NCBI RefSeq assembly: GCF_009811415.1 | Contig: NZ_BLIG01000039.1 | Location: 1 to 64,000, forward strand | DNA: 64,000 bases | Direction of reading: 5' to 3' | DNA from: Alteromonas sp. KUL106 | Lineage (GTDB): Bacteria; Pseudomonadota; Gammaproteobacteria; Enterobacterales; Alteromonadaceae | Shown: positions 1 to 8,834 of the stretch, piece after piece | Layout: every line of letters starts with the position of its first letter | Numbering within the stretch: the stretch's first letter is position 1 | Position numbers and translations under genes: made by a program | Notes under the pieces: generated by a model | Databases searched by the model: none | Told to the model about the DNA's origin: nothing | The model's input: only the letters and a program-made list of their open reading frames with translations

Positions 1-200
1 CAGGTATAGTCGTTCTACATCAAGGTGACACAACAAAGAGTACGGACATTTTAAACTCGCCCTACGGGAAGGTCTGGCAAGCTTCCTAGCTTCATTCTGG
101 GAATTTAAAAGGGAACAGCCATTCCTGCATTCCCACGCTTCGCTAGGAAACTTGCCAGCGCCTTCTGAGTGGGCAATTATCTATGCGGATTGGTATTAAT
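1..200. repeat. Palindromic repeat element, copy 1 (cut by window edge)
   Basis: Positions 1-63 match the reverse complement of about 51420-51483 with few mismatches; both contain the core GTACGGACAT next to GACACAACAAAGA. The right edge (about 165-197) carries a terminal motif, TATGCGGATTGGTATT, that also occurs inverted at the left edge of the 51.4-kb copy. The element has no coding capacity and looks like a small non-autonomous repeat. It extends to the left beyond the window, so the full length of this copy is unknown. I do not recognise the family. Confidence 0.75.
64..161. repeat. Nested hairpin insertion inside repeat copy 1
   Basis: Relative to the 51.4-kb copy, this copy has about 98 extra bases between ACTCGCCCT and CTTCTGAGTGG. 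The extra segment carries its own inverted repeat: GGCAAGCTTCCTAGC at 76-90 against GCTAGGAAACTTGCC at 142-156, one mismatch in 15. It is either a second small palindromic element inserted in the first or a segment lost from the other copy. Confidence 0.6.
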
Positions 201-304
201 GAATAAATTTGCTATATACGAGCATAAAACGTCATAGTTTCAGTACGTTTTCATTGTCCAATCATTTAATTGTCGTGCTAGTATTGGTGCTTTATCGATA
301 AAGC

Positions 305-349
305 TCGGCTTATTCTAAGGTTTAGCAAATACGTGTTTGCTCAAGCCGA
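305..349 (+). promoter_or_regulatory. Nested hairpin in the leader of the symporter gene
   Basis: TCGGCTT (305-311) pairs with AAGCCGA (343-349), and inside it AGCAAA (324-329) pairs with TTTGCT (336-341). It lies about 85 bases upstream of the symporter start. It has no T-run and does not resemble the glycine riboswitch that often precedes genes of this transporter family. It could be a regulatory RNA structure or an operator; function unknown. The rest of 200-434 shows nothing else I can name. Confidence 0.35.
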
Positions 350-434
350 AGCATTTGTTCTGACAACGCACCTGTCATGTTCAGTTCATTTTTACACACC
401 GAGCAGCCATTAAAACAATAACGAAGGAAAGTGC

Positions 435-1841
435 GTGATAAACGAATTCGTTTCATTAGTTAATAATATTCTTTGGGGAGACGGCCAAGTACTTATCATC
501 ATGCTGCTGGCATGTGGTATTTGGTTCACAGTGAAACTTGGCGGTGTACAGCTCAGACACTTCGGCCATATGTTCAGCCTGCTTAAAGGCAGCAACACCT
601 CAACAAAAGACGGGATCAGTTCATTCCAGGCCTTATGCACGAGCTTATCAGCGCGCGTGGGCACCGGTAACCTCGCGGGCGTGGCCGTTGCTATATCGCT
701 AGGTGGTTCTGGCGCTATTTTTTGGATGTGGATGATTGCTCTATTAGGCATGGCGACCGGCTTTGCTGAAAGCGTGTTAGGCCAGCTATACAAAGTACGT
801 GACGAAAACGGCGAGTTTCGTGGCGGCCCAGCTTACTACATCAAACAAGGTCTGAATAAAACTTGGCTTGCAGTGGCGTTTTCACTTTGTTTATTCTTTG
901 GCTATGGTTTTGTCTTCAGTGCCGTTCAAGCCAACACTATCACCGATGCATTAAACAACGCATACGCGTTCCCAAGCGAATATGTAGGGCTAGCCATTAT
1001 TGCGTTAGCGGCATTGATTGTAGTGGGCGGCCTTAAGAGCATTGCCCGCTTTGCCGAGTTTGTGGTGCCCTTCATGGGCATAGGCTATGTGCTTGTGGCA
1101 CTGGCTATCACGTTTATTAATATTTCAGAGCTTCCCGCTATGCTGCTCGACATTGTTAAATCAGCATTTGGTTTACAAGAGGCGGGCGCTGGTGCGCTGG
1201 GCGCGGCCATTAAAAATGGTATCCAGCGCGGCCTGTATTCAAATGAAGCAGGAAGCGGCTCTGTACCCCACGCCGCGGCAAGCGCCGTTCCAAATCCTAA
1301 TCACCCAGTATCGCAAGGTTACATTCAGATGCTAGGTGTTTTCTTAGATACACTGGTGCTGTGTACATCTACTGCGTTTATCATTCTACTTGCCGGCGGC
1401 TCAAGCTCTGATCAAATGGAAGGAATACGCCTAACCCAAGATGCCATGAGTAGCCACCTAGGCGAAGGCGGTACTGACTTTGTGGCAGCCGCCATCAGCT
1501 TATTTGCATTCACATCTGTAGTAGCAAACTACGCTTATGGCGAAAGTAACCTACACATGTTCAAGCTGGATAACAAAATAGGCCGTGCAGTCTACACCAT
1601 TGGTTATTTAGGCATGATCTACTGGGGTGCACAGGCAGCACTTCCTCAGGTATGGGCCATGGCCGATATGGCGTTAGGTTTGATGACGGTAATTAACATT
1701 ATCGCTATCGTATGGATGACCCCAACCATTGTGTCTATCAGCAAAGACTACTTTAAGAAAAAAGACAGTGGCGCCAACATGGAATACAAAGTGGGTGACT
1801 GCGAAATACAAGGGAAGTCAGAAGATGGTGTGTGGGATTAA
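435..1841 (+). CDS. Alanine/glycine:sodium symporter, AgcS family
   Basis: A 468-residue inner-membrane transporter that takes up a small neutral amino acid (alanine or glycine) with Na+. The protein has the usual family length and about ten hydrophobic segments. The family signature is clear: a SARVGTGNLAGVA stretch near residues 73-85, GGPAYYI near 135, and GLYSNEAGSGS near 271-281. The start chosen is GTG at 435, because AAGGAAA lies just upstream at 424-430 and the GTG at 431 is out of frame. It is a single-gene unit, closed by a strong terminator at 1861. Substrate cannot be settled from sequence; D-alanine/serine transport is the main alternative. Confidence 0.93.
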   Translation: MINEFVSLVNNILWGDGQVLIIMLLACGIWFTVKLGGVQLRHFGHMFSLLKGSNTSTKDGISSFQALCTSLSARVGTGNLAGVAVAISLGGSGAIFWMWMIALLGMATGFAESVLGQLYKVRDENGEFRGGPAYYIKQGLNKTWLAVAFSLCLFFGYGFVFSAVQANTITDALNNAYAFPSEYVGLAIIALAALIVVGGLKSIARFAEFVVPFMGIGYVLVALAITFINISELPAMLLDIVKSAFGLQEAGAGALGAAIKNGIQRGLYSNEAGSGSVPHAAASAVPNPNHPVSQGYIQMLGVFLDTLVLCTSTAFIILLAGGSSSDQMEGIRLTQDAMSSHLGEGGTDFVAAAISLFAFTSVVANYAYGESNLHMFKLDNKIGRAVYTIGYLGMIYWGAQAALPQVWAMADMALGLMTVINIIAIVWMTPTIVSISKDYFKKKDSGANMEYKVGDCEIQGKSEDGVWD

Positions 1842-1860
1842 CCCAACATTTTAAGTGTAA

Positions 1861-1900
1861 ACAAGAAGGGGCATCATTGATGCCCCTTCTTGTTTCTTTA
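1861..1900 (+). terminator. Rho-independent terminator, convergent gene ends
   Basis: Arms ACAAGAAGGGGCATCA (1861-1876) and TGATGCCCCTTCTTGT (1878-1893) are perfectly complementary, followed by TTCTTT. The T-rich side serves the symporter gene; the hairpin lies 9 bases beyond the stop of the opposing lipoprotein gene and may act on both. Confidence 0.9.
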
Positions 1901-1908
1901 AAGCAATT

Positions 1909-4482
1909 TTAATGAGTTTGATAAAGTACTTTGCCGGTAGCAAAGGTTAACCTGGCATTACCGTTACTATCTTCGTCACAGTAAATGTTGTTATTCAAAC
2001 TGGCTTCTCTTTCTGAATCTGCAAATAAGAAATCAGACTCCCATATAAGCTCGCCTGAACGCATATCTAATGCGTACACTTTTGATTTAGCTTGGCTAGA
2101 ATCATATTGCAAATCATCGGTTAAGTTAAATTCTGGGGTAATGACATATGCCACACCTTGGGCTTTCGTATCGGAAAACTCGCTACAATAGTCAAGGCGA
2201 TTTGCTGATGTCACTCTGGAGATTTCAATGCTCGAATCAGAGTAAACAGAAACAAAGCTGTCATCAACAACATTATAAATGTGATTGAAAAGAAGCTCTT
2301 GTGGGTTGGTGCTATTAACGTTAATTCTCTCCCTAACCATGATGGATACAAAGGGGCTATCGTCATAGTATGAGTTCACAATAGCGGGCTCATCGGAGAT
2401 AAGATACACCTCTTGCTCCGTTGGGTATTTAACTTTTCTAAAGACTTCAAAGCTTTCTGGTGTCTTTTGTACAATAACGAGATGATCGTCGACAATCATT
2501 GCAATATAGTGTTTCTCTTGCCATGTATAACTACTCAGCCCTCTGATTCGTCCGCTTCCTTCAAGGCCCCATAAGGTTAGTTGCGCCACTTCCTGCATGC
2601 TGTCTTGTTCAACAATGAAGAGCTCTCTGTTTACTCTTACGAGGATATAGTCAACACCAGCCACGTTAACAAAATCAAATTCTGGAGGGCTACCATTCAC
2701 ATTAATCGCGTATTCTGACACTGCATTACTGTTAAAACTTTTTCTTACTAACGAAGAGTCAAATACCTCCCAACCGTAAATATCAAGAGAAGTGGTCGAT
2801 AAAGAAACAAATGTAGGCTCTAGCTCGCCAGCCGCTTTTTCAGTAAACAAAGTACTTCTATCTTCATTTAAACTAAACACCCCTTTTAAACTACCCACCG
2901 CATAGCCGTCTCGTGTTGCAGCAATGTTTCCCAGAACCTCGTAATAGTCGGCGTCTGAAATTAAATTCTCTACAACAGGGTCAGGTGTGCTGTTGCCAGC
3001 TACTGTAAGGGTGTGTTTGAGCCTTGTTGCATAATCGCGATTTCTCACCTCTATTTCAAAGTGAACGTTTAGCGGGTAGCCAAAATTAGGCACAAATGCT
3101 TCCCACTCAATGGTTCCGTCATCGGATATTTGCATATCTAGCGGCGAGGTAACTAACCTAAATTCAAAAGGACCGTTACCCTCTGGGTTTAATATCTCTA
3201 TATTATTTGAATATACTTCACCCACCTGAAGGTTACTCGCTACGCTCGCGAGCTCTATTTGTGGCTGGCTTTGTTTAACATAAACCGACACCGTCACAGG
3301 GTCTGACTCAACCTTTCCATCAAAAGCAATAACCTGAAGCTGATATTGGCCCGACTGAGTAAAGCTTACGCGAGTATTGTTAAAGCCGTTATTTTGAAAT
3401 GTAACGTTAGCACCTTCAGGGGCCGATAACACGTTCCACTGGAAAGTAAGAAGGTCATCATCAACATCACTACTTTCGCTTGTGTCTAATAACATAAACA
3501 CGTTACGGTCAGCTTCAAGTGACGTAGAGGCCACACTAACAAGTGGCGCCGTATTTTCAGCACTTAAATAGTCTTGGTTACCGATAAAAGAAAAGGGAAT
3601 AACAAGCGTAGGCTCTTCAGCATTATTGATATCGCTGAAAAGGCCAACAGAGACAAGCCCTTCTTCCTTTTCTTTGATTATAAGCGTGCTTGAACCCGAT
3701 ATAGCTAGAGCAAGAGACGGTGAAGTGAATGAGCCTGGTCTCAAAGTCGTGATATCAACGTAACCATAAGGAGAAATGTAGATTCTGCCTTCGGGCACTA
3801 GCACTGGGTTATTTTCGGAAATCGTCGTGTCGATGTCTACGTCATCAATAAATACTGTAACACCGGATGACGCATAAGTAAGCAGCCCGTTTACGGTGGC
3901 TGACTCTGTGTATTGTTCACCAACAGATGCTTCAATCGTACCCTCGAAGTTTGCAACCATTCGTGAATTGTCGATGGTTAGGCTATCAAATGACAGGGCC
4001 CCCTCAAACGACTCGCCATTAGAAGACACAGACGATACAGATAACGTACCTTTACCATCAAAGGTATAGGGCCCCAAAGCGCAGTTTATGTATTCAACCT
4101 CAGAGGTATCATTTTTTAACTCGCCAACAATTAATTCCCCAGACTCACAGTCTAATCCAGACGGTTGCTCGTGATCCGTTAACACTCGGTCAAAACGGGC
4201 ATAAGGGAATTCGTCAGCATGCACTAACATTACAGACGTATCTAAAGCCGACGTTACATAATAGGCAATATCATAAGCAGAAGTGCTGTCGACAACTGCT
4301 TCATTCTTAAGCCCCTCATACTTGCTAAAAAGTCCGCTTGGAGGAGGATTAGTAGGTGTTACAGGGGTTGGGGTAGGTGGAGGGGGTGAGGAATCTCCGC
4401 CTCCGCCGCCGCACGCAGTTAATGCAGATAAAGTGACGATAGCTACCGCACCATGTTTGAATAGGTTAACTAAGCTGTTCAT
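1909..4482 (-). CDS. Large surface lipoprotein with PKD/Ig-like domains
   Basis: An 857-residue predicted lipoprotein. The signal peptide ends in the lipobox LTAC with Cys24, followed by a run of five glycines and a Pro/Thr-rich spacer (about 25-49), typical of proteins projected from the outer membrane. Residues about 50-310 are beta-rich and unassigned. Residues about 315-400 look like a PKD or cadherin-like domain (DSGQ-type turns, a SDVDDDLLTFQWNV stretch, then QYQLQVIAFDG). Residues about 405-500 resemble an Ig-like putative domain (LQVGEVYSNNIEI). The C-terminal 340 residues read like repeated beta-propeller blades (YVITPEF, YALDMRSGELIWES). Such proteins bind polymers or mediate adhesion, but no catalytic motif is visible. 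It is monocistronic, and about 220 bases separate it from the next gene. Confidence 0.75.
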   Translation of the reverse strand: MNSLVNLFKHGAVAIVTLSALTACGGGGGDSSPPPPTPTPVTPTNPPPSGLFSKYEGLKNEAVVDSTSAYDIAYYVTSALDTSVMLVHADEFPYARFDRVLTDHEQPSGLDCESGELIVGELKNDTSEVEYINCALGPYTFDGKGTLSVSSVSSNGESFEGALSFDSLTIDNSRMVANFEGTIEASVGEQYTESATVNGLLTYASSGVTVFIDDVDIDTTISENNPVLVPEGRIYISPYGYVDITTLRPGSFTSPSLALAISGSSTLIIKEKEEGLVSVGLFSDINNAEEPTLVIPFSFIGNQDYLSAENTAPLVSVASTSLEADRNVFMLLDTSESSDVDDDLLTFQWNVLSAPEGANVTFQNNGFNNTRVSFTQSGQYQLQVIAFDGKVESDPVTVSVYVKQSQPQIELASVASNLQVGEVYSNNIEILNPEGNGPFEFRLVTSPLDMQISDDGTIEWEAFVPNFGYPLNVHFEIEVRNRDYATRLKHTLTVAGNSTPDPVVENLISDADYYEVLGNIAATRDGYAVGSLKGVFSLNEDRSTLFTEKAAGELEPTFVSLSTTSLDIYGWEVFDSSLVRKSFNSNAVSEYAINVNGSPPEFDFVNVAGVDYILVRVNRELFIVEQDSMQEVAQLTLWGLEGSGRIRGLSSYTWQEKHYIAMIVDDHLVIVQKTPESFEVFRKVKYPTEQEVYLISDEPAIVNSYYDDSPFVSIMVRERINVNSTNPQELLFNHIYNVVDDSFVSVYSDSSIEISRVTSANRLDYCSEFSDTKAQGVAYVITPEFNLTDDLQYDSSQAKSKVYALDMRSGELIWESDFLFADSEREASLNNNIYCDEDSNGNARLTFATGKVLYQTH

Positions 4483-4704
4483 ATTACACTCGTAGTTATG
4501 AGCATACTTTTTAAGAACATCGGAAAAAATAGAAGGGGTACTGCTATAGAGAGGTAAATTTACTTAACTGTATCCAATACACGACGACTAAAACTATCCA
4601 TGTTTTTAAACGGTAAGAATGCTCGGCTCTCTCTGTTAGTAATCAGCTCGAAAAGTTACCTAGTAATCCCCCTCTTTTCAAGCCCTATTTTATCATTGTA
4701 CTTA

Positions 4705-5358
4705 CTACGACACTGGCAAATGCCCGGTCTTTACCCATATCACTGTCTCTTCGTCAACGTAAGGATGATGCTGGCTCATATGCGGGCTTCGAATCCATGT
4801 ACCTTTAGGGTATTCGCCGTGTTCATCTTTAAACGTACCTGATAGTACAAAAATCTCTTCGCCACCGAAGTGTTTATGGGGTTTAAATACTTCGCCCCTT
4901 GGCCACTTAACAAGCGCTACGTGCTCGTGCTCGAAGCTGTGTAGCGGCATCACTTGTAAACCACCCTGCCCTTGCAGCCATCCCACAGTGTTCGTGTTTA
5001 CCCTAACCTCAGCCAAATCGCGCTTATCAAACTGATTCAGCTTCACTAAAATCACACAGCCTTCTTTGCTGAACGGGCTATGCTTGCTGCCTGGAGGGTT
5101 ACGTAGGTAAGTACCTGCGGGGTAATCTCCGTGCTCATCGGAAAACACGCCCTCAAGTACAAAAATTTCTTCACCATACGGATGGCTATGCTGCTTAAAG
5201 CTAGCGCCAGGTTCATACTTCACCACGCTAGTAGTGTGGCCCGACTCTTTCGCTTCACGCTCCAGAGGTTTACGCCACACGGTTGACGAAGGTGATGCTT
5301 GCCACTCTTGCACCTGCGTATTAATAGCAAGGCGTTCATCAAAATTCATATTTAACAT
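4705..5358 (-). CDS. Double-cupin protein, ChrR-like cupin fold
   Basis: A 217-residue protein with two cupin domains. Each has the metal-binding pattern: FKQHSHPYGEEIFVLEG near residues 53-69 and FKPHKHFGGEEIFVLSG near 157-173, followed by a distal His (SKHS, SQHH). The cupins resemble the C-terminal domain of anti-sigma factor ChrR, but the ChrR N-terminal zinc/sigma-binding domain is missing, so an anti-sigma role is unlikely. It probably binds a metal and acts as an enzyme or sensor for a small oxidised molecule. Starts at 5358 or 5349 are both possible. It follows the flavin reductase gene by 50 bases on the same strand and is probably co-transcribed with it. Confidence 0.8.
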   Translation of the reverse strand: MLNMNFDERLAINTQVQEWQASPSSTVWRKPLEREAKESGHTTSVVKYEPGASFKQHSHPYGEEIFVLEGVFSDEHGDYPAGTYLRNPPGSKHSPFSKEGCVILVKLNQFDKRDLAEVRVNTNTVGWLQGQGGLQVMPLHSFEHEHVALVKWPRGEVFKPHKHFGGEEIFVLSGTFKDEHGEYPKGTWIRSPHMSQHHPYVDEETVIWVKTGHLPVS

Positions 5359-5408
5359 CTAGATCACCGGTTGGTAATGGCGCGTTGTCGCCCGCTTATT
5401 AAAGACCG

Positions 5409-6035
5409 CTATTCTGGCCTTAACATTTCAAAAAAGTTGTCTTGGGATAGAGTGTAGTAGTCACCACGACCACCGCCACGACTCACTGGCGCACTTTTAA
5501 GCGTACTGTAAACACCGTTATTGATAAGAGCCTTATCAATGTGTACGCCTACGACTTCGCCCATAATAAACCAACTATTCACTGCCTCACCTGAGGCTGA
5601 CTTTAGCTGTACTACGTCGGTAAGTTTACATTCCATGCTCACCTTACTCGCTTTTACGCGGGGAACCTGCACAATTTCACTGTCTACGGTTTGAAGCCCG
5701 GCATGGTCGAATTCGCTCTCCTCTGGCGCTAGCGGCTTGCTTGTTGTATTCATCGCATCAACCAAATCTTCCGATACAAGATTCCAGCAAAACTCACCCG
5801 TTTCCTGAACGTTTACCAGCGAATCTTTTTTACTGCCCACCACCGAGAAACCAATAATCGGTGGCGTGTAGTTTAAAGCATTAAAAAAGCTATACGGGGC
5901 AAGATTTAACACACCCGCTTTTGATTTTGTAGAAATCCACCCGATAGGACGTGGCGCGATTATCGCGTTGAAAGGGTCGTGAGCCAGGCCATGACCTTCT
6001 TTTGGTTGATAAAAATGCGTTTGTGACAAAACCAT
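5409..6035 (-). CDS. Flavin reductase-like FMN-binding protein
   Basis: A 208-residue member of the flavin reductase-like split-barrel family (as in the reductase components of two-component monooxygenases). Recognisable features are the FNAIIAPRPIGWIST block at about 23-37, NLAPYSFFNAL at about 44-54, and the GEFCWNLV strand near 79-86. It would bind FMN and supply reduced flavin, or act as a flavoenzyme on its own. The SD-like AAGGA abuts the ATG at 6035 with no spacing, so a TTG six bases further in (6029) is a plausible true start. It is the first gene of a probable two-gene unit with the downstream double-cupin gene. Confidence 0.85.
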   Translation of the reverse strand: MVLSQTHFYQPKEGHGLAHDPFNAIIAPRPIGWISTKSKAGVLNLAPYSFFNALNYTPPIIGFSVVGSKKDSLVNVQETGEFCWNLVSEDLVDAMNTTSKPLAPEESEFDHAGLQTVDSEIVQVPRVKASKVSMECKLTDVVQLKSASGEAVNSWFIMGEVVGVHIDKALINNGVYSTLKSAPVSRGGGRGDYYTLSQDNFFEMLRPE

Positions 6036-6122
6036 TCCTTAAAAAGTGTGTTAGTTTAAAAACTAGCGTTTATATAGCTACGCTCCCCACCGTTTTCAAG
6101 ATTAATAACAATAAGGGTGTTT

Positions 6123-6710
6123 ATGACTGCACGTAGTGTCGCTTTTTCACGAACAAGACTCACTGAATTAATGGTGCCTTCTTTTGCTAATTTTGGTGGT
6201 AAGGTACATGGCGGTGTCATTTTATCGTTAATGGATAAGGTCGCCTATGCCTGCGCAAGTAAACACGCGGGAGCCTATTGCGTAACTGTTACTGTTGATG
6301 GCGTTGAATTTCTGCAGCCTGTTGAGGTTGGCGATTTACTTCATTTAGATGCGACCGTTCATTTTGTGGGCAACACATCCTTGGTTGTGGGAATAAAAGT
6401 CACTACAGAAAACATCAAAACCAATGAGGTAAAGCACACCAATAATAGCTTCTTTACTATGGTTGCCAAAGATGATGGCGGAACCCCTGTCGCCGTTCCT
6501 GAGCTTGAACTCACTAATCATCATGAGATGCGCAATTTTGTGACAGCCATTCGCCGCAGCAAAATTCGTAAGGAAGCCCAAGTTAAGCTTCAGCGTGATT
6601 ATGACGCATTTATTCCTCAAGAAGATTTTGCGCTGCTAGATGAGCATCGATGTACCGTTAGCTTTGAACGGGATAAAGTGCCAGCTAGGCAAAATGCTGA
6701 AGATAAATAG
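6123..6710 (+). CDS. Acyl-CoA thioesterase, hotdog fold (YciA-like)
   Basis: A hotdog-fold thioesterase of about 195 residues that hydrolyses acyl-CoA to free acid and CoA. The active-site helix region reads FGGKVHGGVILSLMDKVAYA, the helix found in YciA/BACH-type enzymes (N or G followed by GG, then a catalytic Asp), and it is followed by a VTVTVDGVEFLQPVEVGD strand pair. A GTG at 6117 is in frame, but AAGGG at 6113-6117 is correctly spaced only for the ATG at 6123, which I prefer. The C-terminal 60 residues are charged and extend beyond the minimal domain. The gene is divergent from the flavin reductase gene and stands alone. Confidence 0.85.
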   Translation: MTARSVAFSRTRLTELMVPSFANFGGKVHGGVILSLMDKVAYACASKHAGAYCVTVTVDGVEFLQPVEVGDLLHLDATVHFVGNTSLVVGIKVTTENIKTNEVKHTNNSFFTMVAKDDGGTPVAVPELELTNHHEMRNFVTAIRRSKIRKEAQVKLQRDYDAFIPQEDFALLDEHRCTVSFERDKVPARQNAEDK

Positions 6711-6753
6711 AAAAACATTGAACCCGTTGTGAAACTAAAATTCACTAAGTAAG

Positions 6754-7251
6754 TTACTCAATCCACTTCAGCTTTTCTAAAGGGTACCCTAGGTACCACT
6801 TAGTTCGCTCTAACACTGGGCGGATAACAATTCTGTTTATCCCTAAACTTGGGTTGTCAGATAAACTGTCGCACATTTGTTTTAGCGCATTGTAGTTAGG
6901 GAAACAGGTGAATGAAATATAATCCACGTCACCGCTCATTCTTAAGCAGTCCATAAACTCGGGGATGTCTTGCAATGCGTTTTCAAACTGCCGCCGCTGC
7001 TGCGCTGTATTGCTTTTAAGATAGAACTCTACGTATGCCAACACATGTTCGCAGATACGATCTAAATCCATCTCGGTATGAAAATTAAAAAAGTACCCTG
7101 CTTCCTGCAAAGCTTTTTTGCGCTGAAAGCAGGCGCTTGCCGACAAACCAACGCGATCTGCTAATTCTTGATTAGAGAGATCGGCGTACTTGTGAATGGT
7201 GGCTAGAATTTTTTTATTGTATTCATCTAGCTTAATGGTCTTTTTGGCGAT
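6754..7251 (-). CDS. Lrp/AsnC-family regulator with apparent ATC start codon
   Basis: A 165-residue Lrp/AsnC transcription factor if read from ATC at 7249-7251. The N-terminal helix-turn-helix is intact (KLDEYNKKILATIHKYA, then LSNQELADRVGLSASACF) and the C-terminal effector domain follows at about residues 65-150. The frame upstream to the next stop has no ATG, GTG or TTG. AAGGAG at 7259-7264 sits exactly 7 bases before the ATC, so translation from ATC (or ATT at 7234-7236) is the best fit. The first canonical start, TTG at 7146, would delete most of the HTH. The gene is divergent from the NCS1 permease and probably controls it and the catabolic genes behind it in response to a small ligand. 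Confidence 0.75.
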   Translation of the reverse strand: MAKKTIKLDEYNKKILATIHKYADLSNQELADRVGLSASACFQRKKALQEAGYFFNFHTEMDLDRICEHVLAYVEFYLKSNTAQQRRQFENALQDIPEFMDCLRMSGDVDYISFTCFPNYNALKQMCDSLSDNPSLGINRIVIRPVLERTKWYLGYPLEKLKWIE

Positions 7252-7387
7252 GTGCTGTCTCCTTCCAAAACTATCTTTTGTTTTGCGACTGTACTTAAAA
7301 AGAAAGTTTTTTAAAAGCGCTAAACAACGGTCAGAAATTCACTATTAACTCATTTACACTAAATTTTCACTTACTAAGAGAAAAGAT

Positions 7388-8749
7388 ATGGAATCACCAT
7401 ACGACACATCACAACAAAGTATTGAAGACAACGCGCTAGTTTCATGGCCCAGAGTCGCTGCTGTGTCAGCTATGGTCTCATTTTCGATACCGACATTTAT
7501 GACGGGTATTGAGCTATTTTCATTACTTCCTTGGGAAAAAATTGCGATAACGCTACTTATTGGAGGGGCGCTGCTAACCCTAGTCGGCGGATTGATGGGC
7601 TCTATTGGCGCTATAACACGCAAAAATTCTTACATGCTGGTTAAAGTAGCCTTTGGTGATCAAGGTGCGCGAATTCTGAACCTGCTTTTTGCCATTTCAC
7701 TGGTGGGCTGGTTTGGCTTGAATTTAGACTTATTTTCATCTTCCGTTGCCGCAATTTTAAATTATGACGCCCCCAACAACACTCTTACCATAGGCATAGA
7801 AGCCACTGTTGGCATGCTGATGATACTCACCACCATGTACGGGTTTAACGTAATCAACCGCTTGTCGATTATCTTAGTGCCTTTAATGTTAGTGGTAAGT
7901 GGGGTTTTATTATATCAGTCTCTTACCGTTACCTCTTTTCACCACTTTACCTCTGCTATGAGCCATGCCCACGGTTCTATTAGTCAGGGGGTTAGCCTGA
8001 TTGTGGGAGTGATTATAATTGGTGCCATTATTTTACCCGATATCACCCGCTTTAGCCGTCAGCGTAGAGGCGGTGCTTACACCGCATTTTGGTCGTACTT
8101 AATTGCCCAAAGCGCGGTAATTGTTATTGCTGGCTTCGCCGCGTTTGCACTTAAAGCGAATAACATACTTGATGTGTTACTCGCACTGGGAATAGGAAGC
8201 TGGTCTCTACTTATTGTTATTGCGGGCAGCTGGATTTTAAATGCGCTAAACCTTTACAGTGCGGAACTTGCCGTCAATGCAAGTTTGCCCCGGTTAAAGC
8301 AAAACCTTGTGGCTATTGGCTTAGGTGTGGTGGGCATGTTCGCGGCTTTTGCTAATATTCTCGAAATATTCGTGTTGTTTTTATCCGTCTTGACGGCTGT
8401 ATTTATTCCAGTAGCCGGCATTATCGCAGTAGACTTTTTTGTACTGAATAAAAGCGGATACTCTACTGCTGTTTCGCTCAAGCGAATAACTTGTACGCCC
8501 CCAACGTCTGGGCAGCTTTCTGATAAGGCTATTGCTTCTGAGCAATACCCCACCAGCGTGCAGAGCCCCCTATCTTCTAATCACAAAAGCGCGTTAATCG
8601 CATGGGCAGTAGGTGCTGGAATTGCCGGCTATGACTTGTTTGAGCCGCTCTCTCTTATTTCAGGTATTGCCGCATTAGATGCCATTGTTGTAAGTGCGAT
8701 ATTGCACTTAGTCGTTTGTTCTGCATCGCGCTTGTTTACCGATAGATGA
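7388..8749 (+). CDS. NCS1-family permease, cytosine permease (CodB)-like
   Basis: A 453-residue inner-membrane protein with about 12 hydrophobic segments, resembling cytosine permease CodB and other NCS1 transporters of nucleobases and hydantoins. Supporting features are the short N-terminal tail with VSWPRVAAVSAMVSFSIPTF, GWFGLNLDLFSSS in transmembrane segment 3, and the DITRFSRQRRGG loop. RBS AAGAGAAAAG precedes the ATG. A hydrophilic loop around residues 360-395 is longer than usual. It is the first gene of a unit with a hydantoinase-type protein and a DUF917 protein, so its cargo is more likely a hydantoin-like or pyrimidine-derived ring than cytosine. Confidence 0.82.
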   Translation: MESPYDTSQQSIEDNALVSWPRVAAVSAMVSFSIPTFMTGIELFSLLPWEKIAITLLIGGALLTLVGGLMGSIGAITRKNSYMLVKVAFGDQGARILNLLFAISLVGWFGLNLDLFSSSVAAILNYDAPNNTLTIGIEATVGMLMILTTMYGFNVINRLSIILVPLMLVVSGVLLYQSLTVTSFHHFTSAMSHAHGSISQGVSLIVGVIIIGAIILPDITRFSRQRRGGAYTAFWSYLIAQSAVIVIAGFAAFALKANNILDVLLALGIGSWSLLIVIAGSWILNALNLYSAELAVNASLPRLKQNLVAIGLGVVGMFAAFANILEIFVLFLSVLTAVFIPVAGIIAVDFFVLNKSGYSTAVSLKRITCTPPTSGQLSDKAIASEQYPTSVQSPLSSNHKSALIAWAVGAGIAGYDLFEPLSLISGIAALDAIVVSAILHLVVCSASRLFTDR

Positions 8750-8834
8750 GTTTCGCTATGAATTTAGTTGGCCCGCTGTCACGCACACTGACCTGTTTAC
8801 TATTTATTTCACCTAACCATTAAGAGGCGCTACC

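Noticed and set aside
200..434. Glycine riboswitch before the amino-acid symporter gene
   Set aside because: The paired aptamer cores expected for glycine riboswitches were not seen; only a nested hairpin is present.
8758..8823. 21-codon frame between the NCS1 permease and the hydantoinase gene
   Set aside because: No RBS and overlaps only spacer sequence; likely chance.
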